A stretch of 64,000 nucleotides of DNA, taken from Flagellimonas algicola (GTDB taxonomy: Bacteria; Bacteroidota; Bacteroidia; Flavobacteriales; Flavobacteriaceae). A program made the translations under genes and the position numbers. This document shows positions 18,721 through 27,383 of this stretch, in pieces; position 1 is the stretch's first letter, and every line of letters starts with the position of its first letter. The stretch is taken from the NCBI RefSeq assembly GCF_005937185.1, contig NZ_VCNI01000001.1, forward strand, positions 1,918,657-1,982,656. The letters are read 5' to 3'. The notes beneath the pieces are model-generated. The model was given only the letters and a program-made list of their open reading frames with translations, was not told the origin of the DNA and did no database searches.

Positions 18721-18748
18721 TTCTTAGTTTTCAGTTGTCAGTCTTCAG
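18721..18748 (-). repeat. Four degenerate 7-base repeats ahead of the rpmD start codon
   Basis: On the minus strand: CTGAAGA, CTGACAA, CTGAAAA, CTAAGAA, then one A and the rpmD ATG. Period and consensus (CTRAARA) match the array before infA, although the exact bases differ. The spacer to rpsE is 54 bases, long for this cluster. Confidence 0.7.
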
Positions 18749-18773
18749 TTTTACTGTTTACCGTCAACGTGGT

Positions 18774-19298
18774 TTATCCCTTAAAGACTTTTTCTAAAGA
18801 AATTCCTCTTTGGTTGGCAACGGTCTGTGCTCCCCTAAGTTGCAATAGCGCATCAAAAGTAGCTTTTACAACGTTGTGCGGGTTGGAAGAACCTTGTGAT
18901 TTTGACAATACATCATGTACGCCAACAGCTTCCAATACGGCCCTTACCGCTCCACCGGCGATTACCCCGGTACCATGCGATGCAGGCTGAATGTAAACAC
19001 GAGCACCGCCATACTTACCTTTTTGCTCATGTGGAAGGGTTCCTTTGTTCAAAGGAATACGAACCAAATTCTTTTTGGCATCCTCGATTGCCTTGGCAAT
19101 GGCCGTGGCAACTTCTTTGGATTTACCCAAACCATGTCCTACTACACCATTCTCATCACCAACAACAACAATTGCTGAAAAACCGAATGCCCTACCACCT
19201 TTGGTAACTTTGGTAACCCTTTGGACTCCAACCAAACGATCTTTCAACTCCAGTCCGCCTGGCTTAACTACTTCTACGTTTTTGTATTTCTGGTACAT
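18774..19298 (-). CDS. rpsE: 30S ribosomal protein S5
   Basis: A 174-residue S5 (uS5), important for decoding accuracy and mRNA entry. The double-stranded RNA-binding-like N-terminal domain has [39 protein letters not shown] and [20 protein letters not shown] form the C-terminal domain. It follows rplR by 6 bases. Intact and standard in length. Confidence 0.99.
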   Translation of the reverse strand: MYQKYKNVEVVKPGGLELKDRLVGVQRVTKVTKGGRAFGFSAIVVVGDENGVVGHGLGKSKEVATAIAKAIEDAKKNLVRIPLNKGTLPHEQKGKYGGARVYIQPASHGTGVIAGGAVRAVLEAVGVHDVLSKSQGSSNPHNVVKATFDALLQLRGAQTVANQRGISLEKVFKG

Positions 19299-19304
19299 AG
19301 TATA

Positions 19305-19658
19305 TTAGAATTTTAGTCCTGCTTCCCTAGCTCCTTCAGCCAATGATTTAACCCTTCCGTGATATAGGTTTCCGCCTCTATCAAAAGCTACAGCTTCAAC
19401 ACCTAACTTTTTTGCCTTTTCAGCAATGGCTTTTCCAACTAAGGTTGCCACTTCAGATTTGGTACCTTTTGCTTCAAGATCTTTATCTCTTGAGGAGGCA
19501 GCAGCCAAAGTAACACCTTTATTGTCGTCAATCAATTGAGCGTATATCTCTTTGTTACTTCTGAAAACAGACAACCTGGGTCTTGCTTCAGTACCAGAAG
19601 ATATCTTTCTGATCCTTCTTCTGATTCGTAATCTTCTTTCTGTCTTAGATAATCCCAT
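19305..19658 (-). CDS. rplR: 50S ribosomal protein L18
   Basis: A 117-residue L18 (uL18), which binds 5S rRNA in the central protuberance. It shows an Arg-rich N-terminus ([15 protein letters not shown]), [20 protein letters not shown], and the ending [20 protein letters not shown]. Full length. It lies between rplF (11-base gap) and rpsE (6-base gap). Confidence 0.99.
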   Translation of the reverse strand: MGLSKTERRLRIRRRIRKISSGTEARPRLSVFRSNKEIYAQLIDDNKGVTLAAASSRDKDLEAKGTKSEVATLVGKAIAEKAKKLGVEAVAFDRGGNLYHGRVKSLAEGAREAGLKF

Positions 19659-19669
19659 AGTCTTCCTAA

Positions 19670-20212
19670 TTATGCTGATTTACCTGCTTTTCTTCTTAAT
19701 TGTTCACCAACAAACTTGACTCCCTTTCCTTTGTAAGGCTCTGGCTTACGGAAAGCACGAATCTTGGCAGCAACTTGTCCTACCAACTGCTTGTCATGAG
19801 ATGTTAACTTAACAATAGGGTTTTTACCCTTTTCGGAAATAGTCTCGATTTTGACTTCGGGAGCAATATCCAATACAATGTTATGGGAAAAACCTAAAGC
19901 CAAATCCAATTTTTGTCCTTGGTTACTTGCTCTATATCCTACCCCTACCAATTCCAATTCCTTGGTCCATCCTTTGGACACTCCTTCGATCATGTTGGCA
20001 ATCAAGGCACGGTAAAGTCCGTGTTTTGCTTTGTGCTCTTTGGAATCAGATGGTCTTTCTAGCTGAACATTTCCTTCCTCAACCTTTATTGCAACACCCG
20101 AAAATTCTTGGGAAAGCTCTCCCAACTTACCTTTTACGGTAACCACATTGTCGTTCACCTCAACAGTGACACCTTCTGGGATTGCAACTGGATTGTTACC
20201 TATTCTAGACAT
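19670..20212 (-). CDS. rplF: 50S ribosomal protein L6
   Basis: A 180-residue L6 (uL6) near the factor-binding site, made of two related domains. [19 protein letters not shown] opens the first; the second ends with the signature [20 protein letters not shown]. The length is typical. It follows rpsH by 19 bases in the conserved spc order. Confidence 0.99.
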   Translation of the reverse strand: MSRIGNNPVAIPEGVTVEVNDNVVTVKGKLGELSQEFSGVAIKVEEGNVQLERPSDSKEHKAKHGLYRALIANMIEGVSKGWTKELELVGVGYRASNQGQKLDLALGFSHNIVLDIAPEVKIETISEKGKNPIVKLTSHDKQLVGQVAAKIRAFRKPEPYKGKGVKFVGEQLRRKAGKSA

Positions 20213-20231
20213 TTTTCTTTTCTTTTCTCAA

Positions 20232-20630
20232 TTAATAAACGTAGCACAATACTTCGCCACCTACGTTTTCTTGCTTGGCCTGCTTGCTGGTCATTACCCC
20301 ATGGGAGGTTGACACAATAGCTATTCCCAAACCGTTAAGTACCCTTGGAAGCTCTTCTGAACCTGCATATTTACGAAGTCCCGGCTTGCTCACCCTCTGT
20401 AATTTCTTAATCACAGGCTCTTTGGTAAACTTATCGTACTTCAAGGCAATTTTGATATTGCCCTGTGTGCTGTTTTCCTCAAATTTGTAGCTCAAGATGT
20501 ATCCTTGATCAAACAAAATTTTGGTCATCTGTTTTTTTAGATTGGATGCTGGAACATCTACCACCCTATGACCTGCCCTACTGGCATTTCTAATTCTGGT
20601 CAAATAATCTGAAATTGGATCTGTAAGCAT
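20232..20630 (-). CDS. rpsH: 30S ribosomal protein S8
   Basis: A 132-residue S8 (uS8), a central 16S binder and, in E. coli, the translational repressor of the spc operon. DPISDYLTRIRNASRAGH, the middle YDKFTKEPVIKKLQRVSKPG and the RNA-binding GIAIVSTSHGVMTSKQAK are present. Starts at ATG 20630, 17 bases after rpsN. No obvious spc-type regulatory hairpin overlaps the rplE start here. Confidence 0.99.
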   Translation of the reverse strand: MLTDPISDYLTRIRNASRAGHRVVDVPASNLKKQMTKILFDQGYILSYKFEENSTQGNIKIALKYDKFTKEPVIKKLQRVSKPGLRKYAGSEELPRVLNGLGIAIVSTSHGVMTSKQAKQENVGGEVLCYVY

Positions 20631-20647
20631 TTCTCTTCTTTATCTGT

Positions 20648-20917
20648 TTACCAACTTGCCTTTTTAACTCCTGGAATCAAGCCCTGATTGGCCATTTCCC
20701 TGAAAGTAACCCTGGAAATACCAAATGTTCTCATATATCCTCTTGGTCTACCGGTCAATTTGCAACGGTTGCGCATACGTACCGGAGATGCATTTTTTGG
20801 AAGCTTTTGTAGGGCTTCGTAATCACCAGCTTCTTTTAAAGCTTTTCTCTTTTCTGCATACTTTGCAACCATTTTTGCCCTTTTTCTTTCACGGGCTTTC
20901 ATTGATTCCTTAGCCAT
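20648..20917 (-). CDS. rpsN: 30S ribosomal protein S14 (zinc-free long form)
   Basis: An 89-residue S14 (uS14). It begins [20 protein letters not shown] and ends in [19 protein letters not shown]. The longer form without the two CxxC pairs is the zinc-independent type; only one Cys is left, in [12 protein letters not shown]. It starts one base after the rplE stop, so it is probably translationally coupled. Confidence 0.98.
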   Translation of the reverse strand: MAKESMKARERKRAKMVAKYAEKRKALKEAGDYEALQKLPKNASPVRMRNRCKLTGRPRGYMRTFGISRVTFREMANQGLIPGVKKASW

Positions 20918-20918
20918 A

Positions 20919-21470
20919 CTAGTTCTTTTTAAAGGGTACTCCCAATTCGGTTAACAATGATTTTGCTTCTTTATCTGTTTCTGCAGAAGTAACGAAAGTG
21001 ATATCCATTCCATTAATTCTGTTGATTTTGTCGATGTTGATCTCTGGAAAAATAATCTGCTCGGTAACACCAAGACTGTAATTTCCTCTACCATCAAATC
21101 CAGTAGCTTTCACCCCTTGGAAATCGCGCACCCTAGGAAGGGCAGAAGTAATTAATCTATCCAAAAACTCATACATGCGCTCACCCCTTAGCGTAACTTT
21201 AGCACCAATGGGCATTCCTTTTCTCAACTTGAAGGATGCTACGTCCTTTTTGGAAATTGTTGCTATAGCCTTCTGACCGGTAATATTGGTCAATTCCTCA
21301 ACAGCATGGTCAATTAGCTTTTTGTCAGAAACAGCAGCTCCAACCCCACGGCTAACCACAATCTTCTCCAATTTAGGAACTTGCATTACGTTTTTGTAAC
21401 CAAATTCTTCGGACAACGCCTTAATTACGCGCTCTCTATATTCTTGCTTTAATCTTGGAATGTAACTCAT
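20919..21470 (-). CDS. rplE: 50S ribosomal protein L5
   Basis: A 183-residue L5 (uL5), which binds 5S rRNA and bridges to S13. [40 protein letters not shown] and [20 protein letters not shown] are family-typical, and the C-terminus ends GVPFKKN. It starts two bases after rplX. Full length. Confidence 0.99.
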   Translation of the reverse strand: MSYIPRLKQEYRERVIKALSEEFGYKNVMQVPKLEKIVVSRGVGAAVSDKKLIDHAVEELTNITGQKAIATISKKDVASFKLRKGMPIGAKVTLRGERMYEFLDRLITSALPRVRDFQGVKATGFDGRGNYSLGVTEQIIFPEINIDKINRINGMDITFVTSAETDKEAKSLLTELGVPFKKN

Positions 21471-21472
21471 AA

Positions 21473-21784
21473 CTAAATTACTTCATTGGATTTTTTGGCA
21501 AACCTAACTTTCTTCCCATCTCTTTCTTCATACCCAACACGAGTGGTCTCTCCTGATTTTGGGTCGATCAATGAAAGGTTTGAGATATGGATAGGCGCTT
21601 CCTTTTTTACAATTCCTCCCTGAGGATTCTTTGCACTAGGTTTTTCGTGCTTGGAAACCGTATTGACTCCTTCCACGATAGCCTTGTTCTTTTCACGGTC
21701 TACCTGAAGCACTTTTCCTTCGGTGCCTTTATGGTCTCCTGTAATGACCCTAACGGTATCCCCTGTTTTTATTTTCAACTTCAT
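21473..21784 (-). CDS. rplX: 50S ribosomal protein L24
   Basis: A 103-residue L24 (uL24), an assembly starter for the large subunit. The N-terminal KOW motif is clear ([20 protein letters not shown]), followed by [20 protein letters not shown]. Normal length. It is 17 bases after rplN and 2 bases before rplE. Confidence 0.99.
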   Translation of the reverse strand: MKLKIKTGDTVRVITGDHKGTEGKVLQVDREKNKAIVEGVNTVSKHEKPSAKNPQGGIVKKEAPIHISNLSLIDPKSGETTRVGYEERDGKKVRFAKKSNEVI

Positions 21785-21801
21785 CTTAACTGATATTTCT
21801 G

Positions 21802-22170
21802 TTAAAGCACCTCTGGAGCTAGTGAAACAATCTTCATGAACTGCTTGTCCCTAAGTTCTCTGGCCACTGGACCAAAAACCCTTGTTCCACGCATTTCACC
21901 TGTTGGGTTCAACAACACACAAGCGTTGTCATCAAATCGGATGTAAGAACCATCTGGTCTTCTTACTTCCTTTTTTGTTCGTACCACAACCGCAGTAGAG
22001 ACAGAACCCTTTTTTACAGTTCCATTGGGAGTAGCTTCCTTTACGGTTACTACAATCTTATCTCCCAAAGAAGCATATCTTCTCTTAGTTCCTCCAAGTA
22101 CGCGGATGGTCAAAACTTCTTTTGCCCCTGTGTTGTCCGCAACCTTTAATCTTGATTCTTGCTGTAACAT
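21802..22170 (-). CDS. rplN: 50S ribosomal protein L14
   Basis: A 122-residue L14 (uL14), on the intersubunit face near the L19/L3 cluster. [19 protein letters not shown] and the [20 protein letters not shown] to [15 protein letters not shown] region are highly conserved. It starts two bases after the rpsQ stop. Confidence 0.99.
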   Translation of the reverse strand: MLQQESRLKVADNTGAKEVLTIRVLGGTKRRYASLGDKIVVTVKEATPNGTVKKGSVSTAVVVRTKKEVRRPDGSYIRFDDNACVLLNPTGEMRGTRVFGPVARELRDKQFMKIVSLAPEVL

Positions 22171-22172
22171 AA

Positions 22173-22433
22173 TTATTTAGCTCTTTCAAGGATTTCAACC
22201 AATCTCCAACATTTCGTCTTGCTCAATGGTCGGGTTTCCATTATTTTAACGGTATCGCCTTCGTTGCAGTCATTCTTCTCATCATGGGCCACATACTTCT
22301 TGGTCTTAAGAACGAACTTACCGTACATAGGGTGCTTTACTCGCTTTACCTCAGCAACTACAATGGACTTCTCCATTTTGCTGCTGGTAACAACGCCTAT
22401 TCTTTCTTTTCTTAAATTTCTTTTATCTTCCAT
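22173..22433 (-). CDS. rpsQ: 30S ribosomal protein S17
   Basis: An 86-residue S17 (uS17), an OB-fold 16S binder. I use ATG 22433 ([20 protein letters not shown]). An upstream TTG at 22445 would add only MVCL-like residues overlapping the spacer. [20 protein letters not shown] and the C-terminal [20 protein letters not shown] are canonical. It lies 12 bases after rpmC. Confidence 0.98.
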   Translation of the reverse strand: MEDKRNLRKERIGVVTSSKMEKSIVVAEVKRVKHPMYGKFVLKTKKYVAHDEKNDCNEGDTVKIMETRPLSKTKCWRLVEILERAK

Positions 22434-22445
22434 AAGGCAAACCAA

Positions 22446-22637
22446 TTATTGTACCTCCCTTTTAGTTAATTCTGTTGCAAGTCTCGCTACCGTCCTTCTA
22501 GTCTGTCTGATCTGTAAAGGATTTTCCAAAGGAGTAACCGAGTGTGCTATTTTTAAATCAGCATGTTGCTTTTTAAAATCAGCCAGCTTTTCCTTTAGCT
22601 CTTCAATTGAAAGTTCTTTTATCTCTGATTGTTTCAT
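22446..22637 (-). CDS. rpmC: 50S ribosomal protein L29
   Basis: A 63-residue L29 (uL29) by the exit tunnel, a two-helix coiled protein. ATG 22637 gives MKQSEIKELSIEELKEKLAD. A TTG four codons upstream is the only alternative and is not needed. The C-terminal IRQTRRTVARLATELTKREV matches the family's conserved arginine helix. Gap to rplP is 19 bases. Confidence 0.97.
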   Translation of the reverse strand: MKQSEIKELSIEELKEKLADFKKQHADLKIAHSVTPLENPLQIRQTRRTVARLATELTKREVQ

Positions 22638-22656
22638 CTTTCTTCCCAATTAAAAA

Positions 22657-23076
22657 TTAAGCGGAATAATCCCTAGCTACTATAAACTTTGTTTTTACCG
22701 GTAACTTTTGTGCTGCAAGACGCAATGCCTCCTTGGCAATGTCCATAGGAACACCAGCTACCTCAAACATGATTCTTCCAGGCTTAACAACGGCCACCCA
22801 ATATTCTGGAGCACCCTTACCTTTACCCATACGTACCTCTAGAGGCTTTTTGGTGATGGGCTTGTCCGGGAAAATTTTTATCCAGAGCTGACCTTGTCTT
22901 TTCATATACCTTGTCGCAGCAATACGCGCAGCCTCAATTTGACGGGAGGTAATGAAGTGTGAATCCAAGGATTTGATACCGAACATTCCATTGGAAAGTT
23001 GGTGTCCTCTCCCCGAGTTCCCTTTCATACGCCCCTTCTGGGCTTTACGAAATTTTGTTCTTTTTGGCTGTAACAT
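22657..23076 (-). CDS. rplP: 50S ribosomal protein L16
   Basis: A 139-residue L16 (uL16), near the A site, that helps accommodate tRNA. The sequence [20 protein letters not shown], the [20 protein letters not shown] helix and [20 protein letters not shown] are canonical. It is 20 bases after rpsC. No truncation. Confidence 0.99.
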   Translation of the reverse strand: MLQPKRTKFRKAQKGRMKGNSGRGHQLSNGMFGIKSLDSHFITSRQIEAARIAATRYMKRQGQLWIKIFPDKPITKKPLEVRMGKGKGAPEYWVAVVKPGRIMFEVAGVPMDIAKEALRLAAQKLPVKTKFIVARDYSA

Positions 23077-23096
23077 TTTACCTTTACTTTATCTTA

Positions 23097-23813
23097 TTAC
23101 TTTCTACGACGTTGTGGCTTCTTACCATCTCGTTTGTCGCCTTTACCTTGACCCTTGGACAATCCTACAAGTGGGGATAGTTCTCTTTTTCCGTAAACTT
23201 CACCCTTCATGATCCACACTTTAATTCCCAATCTTCCGTAAGTAGTATGTGCTTCATGCAATGCATAGTCCACATCTGCACGGAAAGTGGATAATGGAAT
23301 TCTTCCTTCCTTATAAGATTCTGAACGCGCCATCTCAGCTCCGTTCAAACGTCCTGAAATCTGAATCTTGATACCTTCGGCATTCATACGAATTGCGGCG
23401 GCGATAGCCATCTTAATAGCTCTTCTGTATGAAATTCTGCTTTCAATCTGTCTTGCAACGCTTGCCGCAACCAAATTGGCATCCAATTCAGGTCTCTTTA
23501 TTTCATGGATATTGATCTGAACCTCTTTGTTGGTGATCTTCTTAAGCTCTTCCTTAAGTTTATCTACCTCTTGGCCACCTTTACCGATAATAATACCAGG
23601 TCTTGCCGTAGTAATGGTAATGGTGATCAATTTTAGGGTTCTCTCAATAATTACCCTAGACACACTGGCCTTGGCCAAACGTGCATGGATATATTTTCTA
23701 ATCTTATCATCCTCAGCCAGCTTATCGCCGTAATCGTTACCACCGTACCAGTTGGATTCCCATCCTCTGATAATTCCTAAGCGATTTCCTATCGGATTGG
23801 TCTTCTGTCCCAT
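23097..23813 (-). CDS. rpsC: 30S ribosomal protein S3
   Basis: A 238-residue S3 (uS3) of the mRNA entry channel. [20 protein letters not shown] opens the protein. The type-II KH domain carries the GKGG loop in [17 protein letters not shown], and the C-terminal domain has [21 protein letters not shown] basic tail ends in GKKPQRRRK. It starts 8 bases after rplV. Confidence 0.99.
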   Translation of the reverse strand: MGQKTNPIGNRLGIIRGWESNWYGGNDYGDKLAEDDKIRKYIHARLAKASVSRVIIERTLKLITITITTARPGIIIGKGGQEVDKLKEELKKITNKEVQINIHEIKRPELDANLVAASVARQIESRISYRRAIKMAIAAAIRMNAEGIKIQISGRLNGAEMARSESYKEGRIPLSTFRADVDYALHEAHTTYGRLGIKVWIMKGEVYGKRELSPLVGLSKGQGKGDKRDGKKPQRRRK

Positions 23814-23821
23814 ATTATACT

Positions 23822-24229
23822 CTAGCTTTGAACGTTGTTATTAGCTTCCAAGATCATGGTAACATGGTTGGAACGTTTTCTAATTCTATGTGCTCTTCCT
23901 TGTGGTGCCGGACGTAGTCTTTTCAACATTGTACCACCATCCACACGGATTTCCTTAATGATCAAGTCAGCCTCTTCAATGTTGGCCTCCTCATTTTTGG
24001 CTTCCCAATTGGCAATTGCAGAAAGTAAAAGTTTCTCCAATTTTCTGGAAGCTTCTTTGGGGTTAAACCTCAAGATGGCCAATGCCATTTCTACCTGTTT
24101 TCCTCTAACCAAGTCAGCAACCAAGCGCATTTTTCTTGGCGAAGTTGGGCAGTTGTTCAACTTGGCAATTGCAAGTTGCTTCTTCTCCTCTTTTAACCTT
24201 TCGGCCATTTGTCTTTTACGAACTCCCAT
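23822..24229 (-). CDS. rplV: 50S ribosomal protein L22
   Basis: A 135-residue L22 (uL22), whose long beta-hairpin lines the exit tunnel. An N-terminal extension of about 20 residues ([20 protein letters not shown]) precedes the core [20 protein letters not shown]. The hairpin region [20 protein letters not shown] is intact. Met8 could be an alternative start, but the upstream ATG at 24229 keeps the usual 7-base spacing to rpsS. Confidence 0.98.
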   Translation of the reverse strand: MGVRKRQMAERLKEEKKQLAIAKLNNCPTSPRKMRLVADLVRGKQVEMALAILRFNPKEASRKLEKLLLSAIANWEAKNEEANIEEADLIIKEIRVDGGTMLKRLRPAPQGRAHRIRKRSNHVTMILEANNNVQS

Positions 24230-24236
24230 AGCTTAC

Positions 24237-24515
24237 TTACTTTTTACCTTTGTTTTTAGCTCCCGCATGACCTCTAAAAGATCGTGTAGGTGAAAATTCT
24301 CCAAGTTTGTGACCTACCATGTTTTCAGTAACATAAACAGGCACAAATTGTCTCCCGTTATGAACCGCTATGGTCTGTCCTACGAAATCCGGTGTAATCA
24401 TAGAGGCCCTTGACCATGTTTTGATAACCGTTTTCTTACCTGAATCTATATTGTTCTGGACTTTCTTTTCCAGACTATGATGAACGTAAGGTCCTTTTTT
24501 TAATGAACGTGCCAT
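24237..24515 (-). CDS. rpsS: 30S ribosomal protein S19
   Basis: A 92-residue S19 (uS19) of the 30S head. [40 protein letters not shown] and [20 protein letters not shown] are canonical. It lies 12 bases after rplB. Normal length. Confidence 0.99.
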   Translation of the reverse strand: MARSLKKGPYVHHSLEKKVQNNIDSGKKTVIKTWSRASMITPDFVGQTIAVHNGRQFVPVYVTENMVGHKLGEFSPTRSFRGHAGAKNKGKK

Positions 24516-24527
24516 TTACTTTTTCTT

Positions 24528-25352
24528 TTATTTCTTTCTACGTTCTATGATATATCTATTGGTGTCCTTGGTCTTGGAACGGGTTCTGTATCCTTTAGCA
24601 GGAATACCGTTCTTAGATCTTGGATGACCTCCGGAAGCCCTTCCTTCACCACCACCCATTGGGTGATCAACAGGGTTCATGGCTACTGGTCTAGTTCTTG
24701 GTCTTCTACCCAACCATCTGCTTCTACCTGCTTTACCAGATACCAGCAATTGGTGGTCAGAGTTGGAAACCGCACCTATAGTAGCCAAACAGTTGGCCAA
24801 TATCATACGGGTTTCTCCAGATGGTAATTTAATGGTAACAAACTTACCATCCTTGGCCATCAACTGGGCGAAAGTACCAGCACTACGTGCCATTACAGCA
24901 CCTTGACCTGGTCTTAGCTCAATACAAGAAATAATAGTACCCAATGGAATTTCACTCAATGGAAGTGCATTTCCAATTTCAGGTGCAGCTTTTGAACCAG
25001 AAGAAATTTTCTGACCTACCTGCATTCCGTTTTGGGCAACCACATATCTTTTTTCACCGTCTTTGTATTCTACCAAAGCGATAAATGCAGTTCTGTTGGG
25101 ATCGTACTGGATAGATACAATGGTTGCATCAACTCCCTGCTTATCTCTTTTGAAATCGATAACACGATACCTTCTTTTATGACCTCCACCTCTATGGCGC
25201 ATGGTCATTTTTCCTTGACTGTTCCTACCACCCGACTTTTTTAACGGAGCAAGCAAGCTTTTCTCCGGCTTATCAGTAGTAATCGCGTCAAATCCGTTTA
25301 CTACTCTAAAACGCTGTCCGGGGGTTATCGGTTTTAATTTTCTAACTGACAT
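24528..25352 (-). CDS. rplB: 50S ribosomal protein L2
   Basis: A 274-residue L2 (uL2), required for subunit joining and close to the peptidyl-transferase centre. The N-terminal [20 protein letters not shown], the middle [20 protein letters not shown] and the highly conserved [19 protein letters not shown], with its functionally important His, are intact. It starts 9 bases after rplW. No anomalies. Confidence 0.99.
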   Translation of the reverse strand: MSVRKLKPITPGQRFRVVNGFDAITTDKPEKSLLAPLKKSGGRNSQGKMTMRHRGGGHKRRYRVIDFKRDKQGVDATIVSIQYDPNRTAFIALVEYKDGEKRYVVAQNGMQVGQKISSGSKAAPEIGNALPLSEIPLGTIISCIELRPGQGAVMARSAGTFAQLMAKDGKFVTIKLPSGETRMILANCLATIGAVSNSDHQLLVSGKAGRSRWLGRRPRTRPVAMNPVDHPMGGGEGRASGGHPRSKNGIPAKGYRTRSKTKDTNRYIIERRKK

Positions 25353-25361
25353 TTCTCGTCT

Positions 25362-25652
25362 TTATAGATTACTGTAAAAATCAATAATATCACCCTCCGC
25401 CACGTCAACAATCGCCTTTTTCAATGCATTTGTCTTTCCGTGCTGGATTCCTGTTTTTGTATAACGACTCTTACGGTTTGGACCATAGTTCATGGTTCTT
25501 ACCTTTTCCACAGAAACACCATAAGCAGCCTCAACCGCTTCCTTAATCTGAAGCTTGTTGGCTGTTGGGTCAACGTAGAAACCATAACGATTGAAAAGCT
25601 CGCTATCCGCGGTCATTTTTTCCGTAATGATTGGTTTTATCAACACACTCAT
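25362..25652 (-). CDS. rplW: 50S ribosomal protein L23
   Basis: A 96-residue L23 (uL23), the docking site for trigger factor and SRP at the tunnel exit. IKPIITEKMTADSELFNRYG and FYVDPTANKLQIKEAVEAAY are the N-terminal core. The loop VRTMNYGPNRKSRYTKTG is typical. Seven bases separate rplD and this unit's upstream neighbour, within the S10 order rplC-rplD-rplW-rplB. Confidence 0.98.
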   Translation of the reverse strand: MSVLIKPIITEKMTADSELFNRYGFYVDPTANKLQIKEAVEAAYGVSVEKVRTMNYGPNRKSRYTKTGIQHGKTNALKKAIVDVAEGDIIDFYSNL

Positions 25653-25659
25653 GATATTC

Positions 25660-26289
25660 TTATTTCTTAAGGTTCGATTCTATTCCTTCCAAAGCACTTT
25701 CAGTAAGCACAACACTACCAGCATTAACTATCTTGTAAGTGCTTAATTCTGAGCTAGTTAAAACTTCGGAACGCTCCAAATTGCGCGACGACAAATATAC
25801 ATTTTTATTTGAGTCACCCAATACGATAAGAGACTTTTTGTTTTCTATGCCCAAGGAGCTCAAAAACGCCTTGAAATCTTTGGTTTTTGGAGCTTCAAAA
25901 TTAAAGTCCTCCACAACCGTGATCGCCTTTTCTTTCGACTTTAAAGTCAAGGCTGATTTACGGGCCAAACGCTTCACGTTTTTGTTCAATTTTTGGGTAT
26001 AATCCTTCGGTCTAGGACCAAAAATTCTACCACCACCTCTAAAAATGGGAGACTTAATGCTACCAGCCCTTGCGGTACCAGTACCTTTTTGCTTTTTGAT
26101 CTTTCTAGTACTACCAACGATCTCAGCTCTCTCCTTAGCCTTGTGGTTACCTTGTCTTTGATGCGCCAAGTATTGCTTCACATCCAAGTAAATGGCATGC
26201 TCATTGGGCTCTATTCCAAATACATCCTTAGAAAGGTCGGCCTTTCTACCTGTATCTTTTCCTTTGATATCTAAAACTGCAACCTTCAT
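25660..26289 (-). CDS. rplD: 50S ribosomal protein L4
   Basis: A 209-residue L4 (uL4), lining the exit tunnel. In E. coli it also represses its own operon by attenuation and translational control. The core [20 protein letters not shown] and [20 protein letters not shown] are conserved. Its ATG shares one base with the rplC stop (TAATG), so the pair is coupled. The terminator-like hairpin ahead of rplC makes L4 an obvious candidate regulator here, but no binding evidence is visible. Confidence 0.98.
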   Translation of the reverse strand: MKVAVLDIKGKDTGRKADLSKDVFGIEPNEHAIYLDVKQYLAHQRQGNHKAKERAEIVGSTRKIKKQKGTGTARAGSIKSPIFRGGGRIFGPRPKDYTQKLNKNVKRLARKSALTLKSKEKAITVVEDFNFEAPKTKDFKAFLSSLGIENKKSLIVLGDSNKNVYLSSRNLERSEVLTSSELSTYKIVNAGSVVLTESALEGIESNLKK

Positions 26290-26906
26290 TACTTCTCAAT
26301 TGTTACGTACGAATTCTTGTGACCCGGTACAGCACCTTTAACTACAATAAGGTTTTTCTCAGGAACTACTTTCAATACTCTTAAGTTTTGAACCGTTACT
26401 CGTTCACCACCCATTCTACCAGCCATTTTCATTCCTTTGAAAACTCGGGCTGGATAAGAAGCAGCACCAATGGAACCAGGAGCTCTCAATCTGTTGTGCT
26501 GACCGTGGGTTGCTTGTCCAACACCACCAAAGCCGTGTCTTTTAACAACACCTTGGAAACCTTTTCCTTTTGATGTACCAATAACATCAACAAACTCTCC
26601 TTCTTGGAAAAGTTCTACATTTAAAGTATCTCCCAATTTAAATTCACCTTCAAAATCTCGGAACTCAACGACTTTTTTCTTGGGAGAAGTACCTGCCTTT
26701 TTAACATGGCCCTGTTCGGCCTTGTTTGCACGTTTTTCTGCCTTGTCATCGAAACCAAGCTGAAGGGCACTGTACCCGTCCACCTCTTCGGTTCTGACTT
26801 GGGTAACCACGCATGGTCCAGCTTCAAGAACGGTACATGGAATATTCTTTCCATTCTCGTCAAAGATGCTGGTCATACCGATTTTTCTACCTATTAACCC
26901 AGACAT
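26289..26906 (-). CDS. rplC: 50S ribosomal protein L3
   Basis: A 205-residue L3 (uL3). It opens with [20 protein letters not shown]. The loop reaching the peptidyl-transferase centre, [20 protein letters not shown] followed by APGSIGAA, is complete, and [20 protein letters not shown] lies near the end. It is preceded by a 159-base spacer that holds a promoter match and a terminator-like hairpin, the largest gap between rpsL and rpsM. The stop overlaps the rplD ATG by one base. Confidence 0.99.
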   Translation of the reverse strand: MSGLIGRKIGMTSIFDENGKNIPCTVLEAGPCVVTQVRTEEVDGYSALQLGFDDKAEKRANKAEQGHVKKAGTSPKKKVVEFRDFEGEFKLGDTLNVELFQEGEFVDVIGTSKGKGFQGVVKRHGFGGVGQATHGQHNRLRAPGSIGAASYPARVFKGMKMAGRMGGERVTVQNLRVLKVVPEKNLIVVKGAVPGHKNSYVTIEK

Positions 26907-26937
26907 ATATTAATTATTAATTGTTTACTTTTTCAAG

Positions 26938-26988
26938 TGCCAATTGCTTGGCAAAAAAATTGGGTCAAAGAAAAGATTCTGTGACCCA
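26938..26988 (-). terminator. Terminator-like attenuator hairpin between rpsJ and rplC
   Basis: On the minus strand, TGGGTCA and TGACCCA (26988-26982 and 26967-26961) form a 7-bp stem with a 14-base loop. It is followed by A and seven Ts (26960-26953), a textbook intrinsic terminator. A second perfect 6-bp hairpin, TGCCAA-GCAA-TTGGCA with a GNRA tetraloop (26953-26938), begins at the end of the T-run. The rplC ATG is about 30 bases further on. Full termination here would cut off most ribosomal genes, so partial or regulated read-through is likely. Confidence 0.65.
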
Positions 26989-27060
26989 GATATTTTTCTT
27001 TTTCCCGTTTTTCCCTCGCCCGCAGCTCAGGACATGTTCACCTTTATCTCAAAAGGCGTG

Positions 27061-27088
27061 CAAATTTACACTTTTATTTCGACTTCAA
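27061..27088 (-). promoter_or_regulatory. Candidate internal promoter for rplC and downstream genes
   Basis: TTG (27088-27086), 17 bases, then TAAATTTG (27068-27061) followed by C, on the minus strand. The TAA of the -7 box is the rpsJ stop codon. It fits the Bacteroidota consensus. Predicted +1 is near 27055, at the base of a CCTTT/AAAGG hairpin (27056-27041), and leaves a leader of about 148 bases containing the attenuator hairpin. Confidence 0.55.
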
Positions 27089-27371
27089 CACCACTTGGAA
27101 GCTCTAATTTCATTAAAGCATCAATGGTTTTTGAAGAAGAGCTATAAATATCCAACAATCGCTTGTACGAACTTAGCTGGAATTGCTCTCTCGATTTCTT
27201 GTTCACGTGAGGTGAACGCAAAACTGTAAATATCTTTTTGTGCGTTGGTAATGGGATTGGCCCAGTAACCACAGCACCTGTTGTCTTAACTGTCTTTACA
27301 ATCTTTTCAGCAGATTTGTCCACCAAATTGTGATCGTAAGATTTAAGTTTTATTCTAATTTTTTGACTCAT
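27066..27371 (-). CDS. rpsJ: 30S ribosomal protein S10
   Basis: A 101-residue S10 (uS10/NusE), which also joins transcription antitermination complexes. [40 protein letters not shown] and [20 protein letters not shown] are canonical. It follows fusA by 12 bases, with no tuf gene between, and is separated from rplC by 159 bases. Full length. Confidence 0.99.
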   Translation of the reverse strand: MSQKIRIKLKSYDHNLVDKSAEKIVKTVKTTGAVVTGPIPLPTHKKIFTVLRSPHVNKKSREQFQLSSYKRLLDIYSSSSKTIDALMKLELPSGVEVEIKV

Positions 27372-27383
27372 CTTGCTGAAAAA

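Noticed and set aside
26907..27065. A small protein gene in the rpsJ-rplC spacer
   Set aside because: No ATG-initiated frame of useful length fits; the sequence is better explained as a leader RNA.
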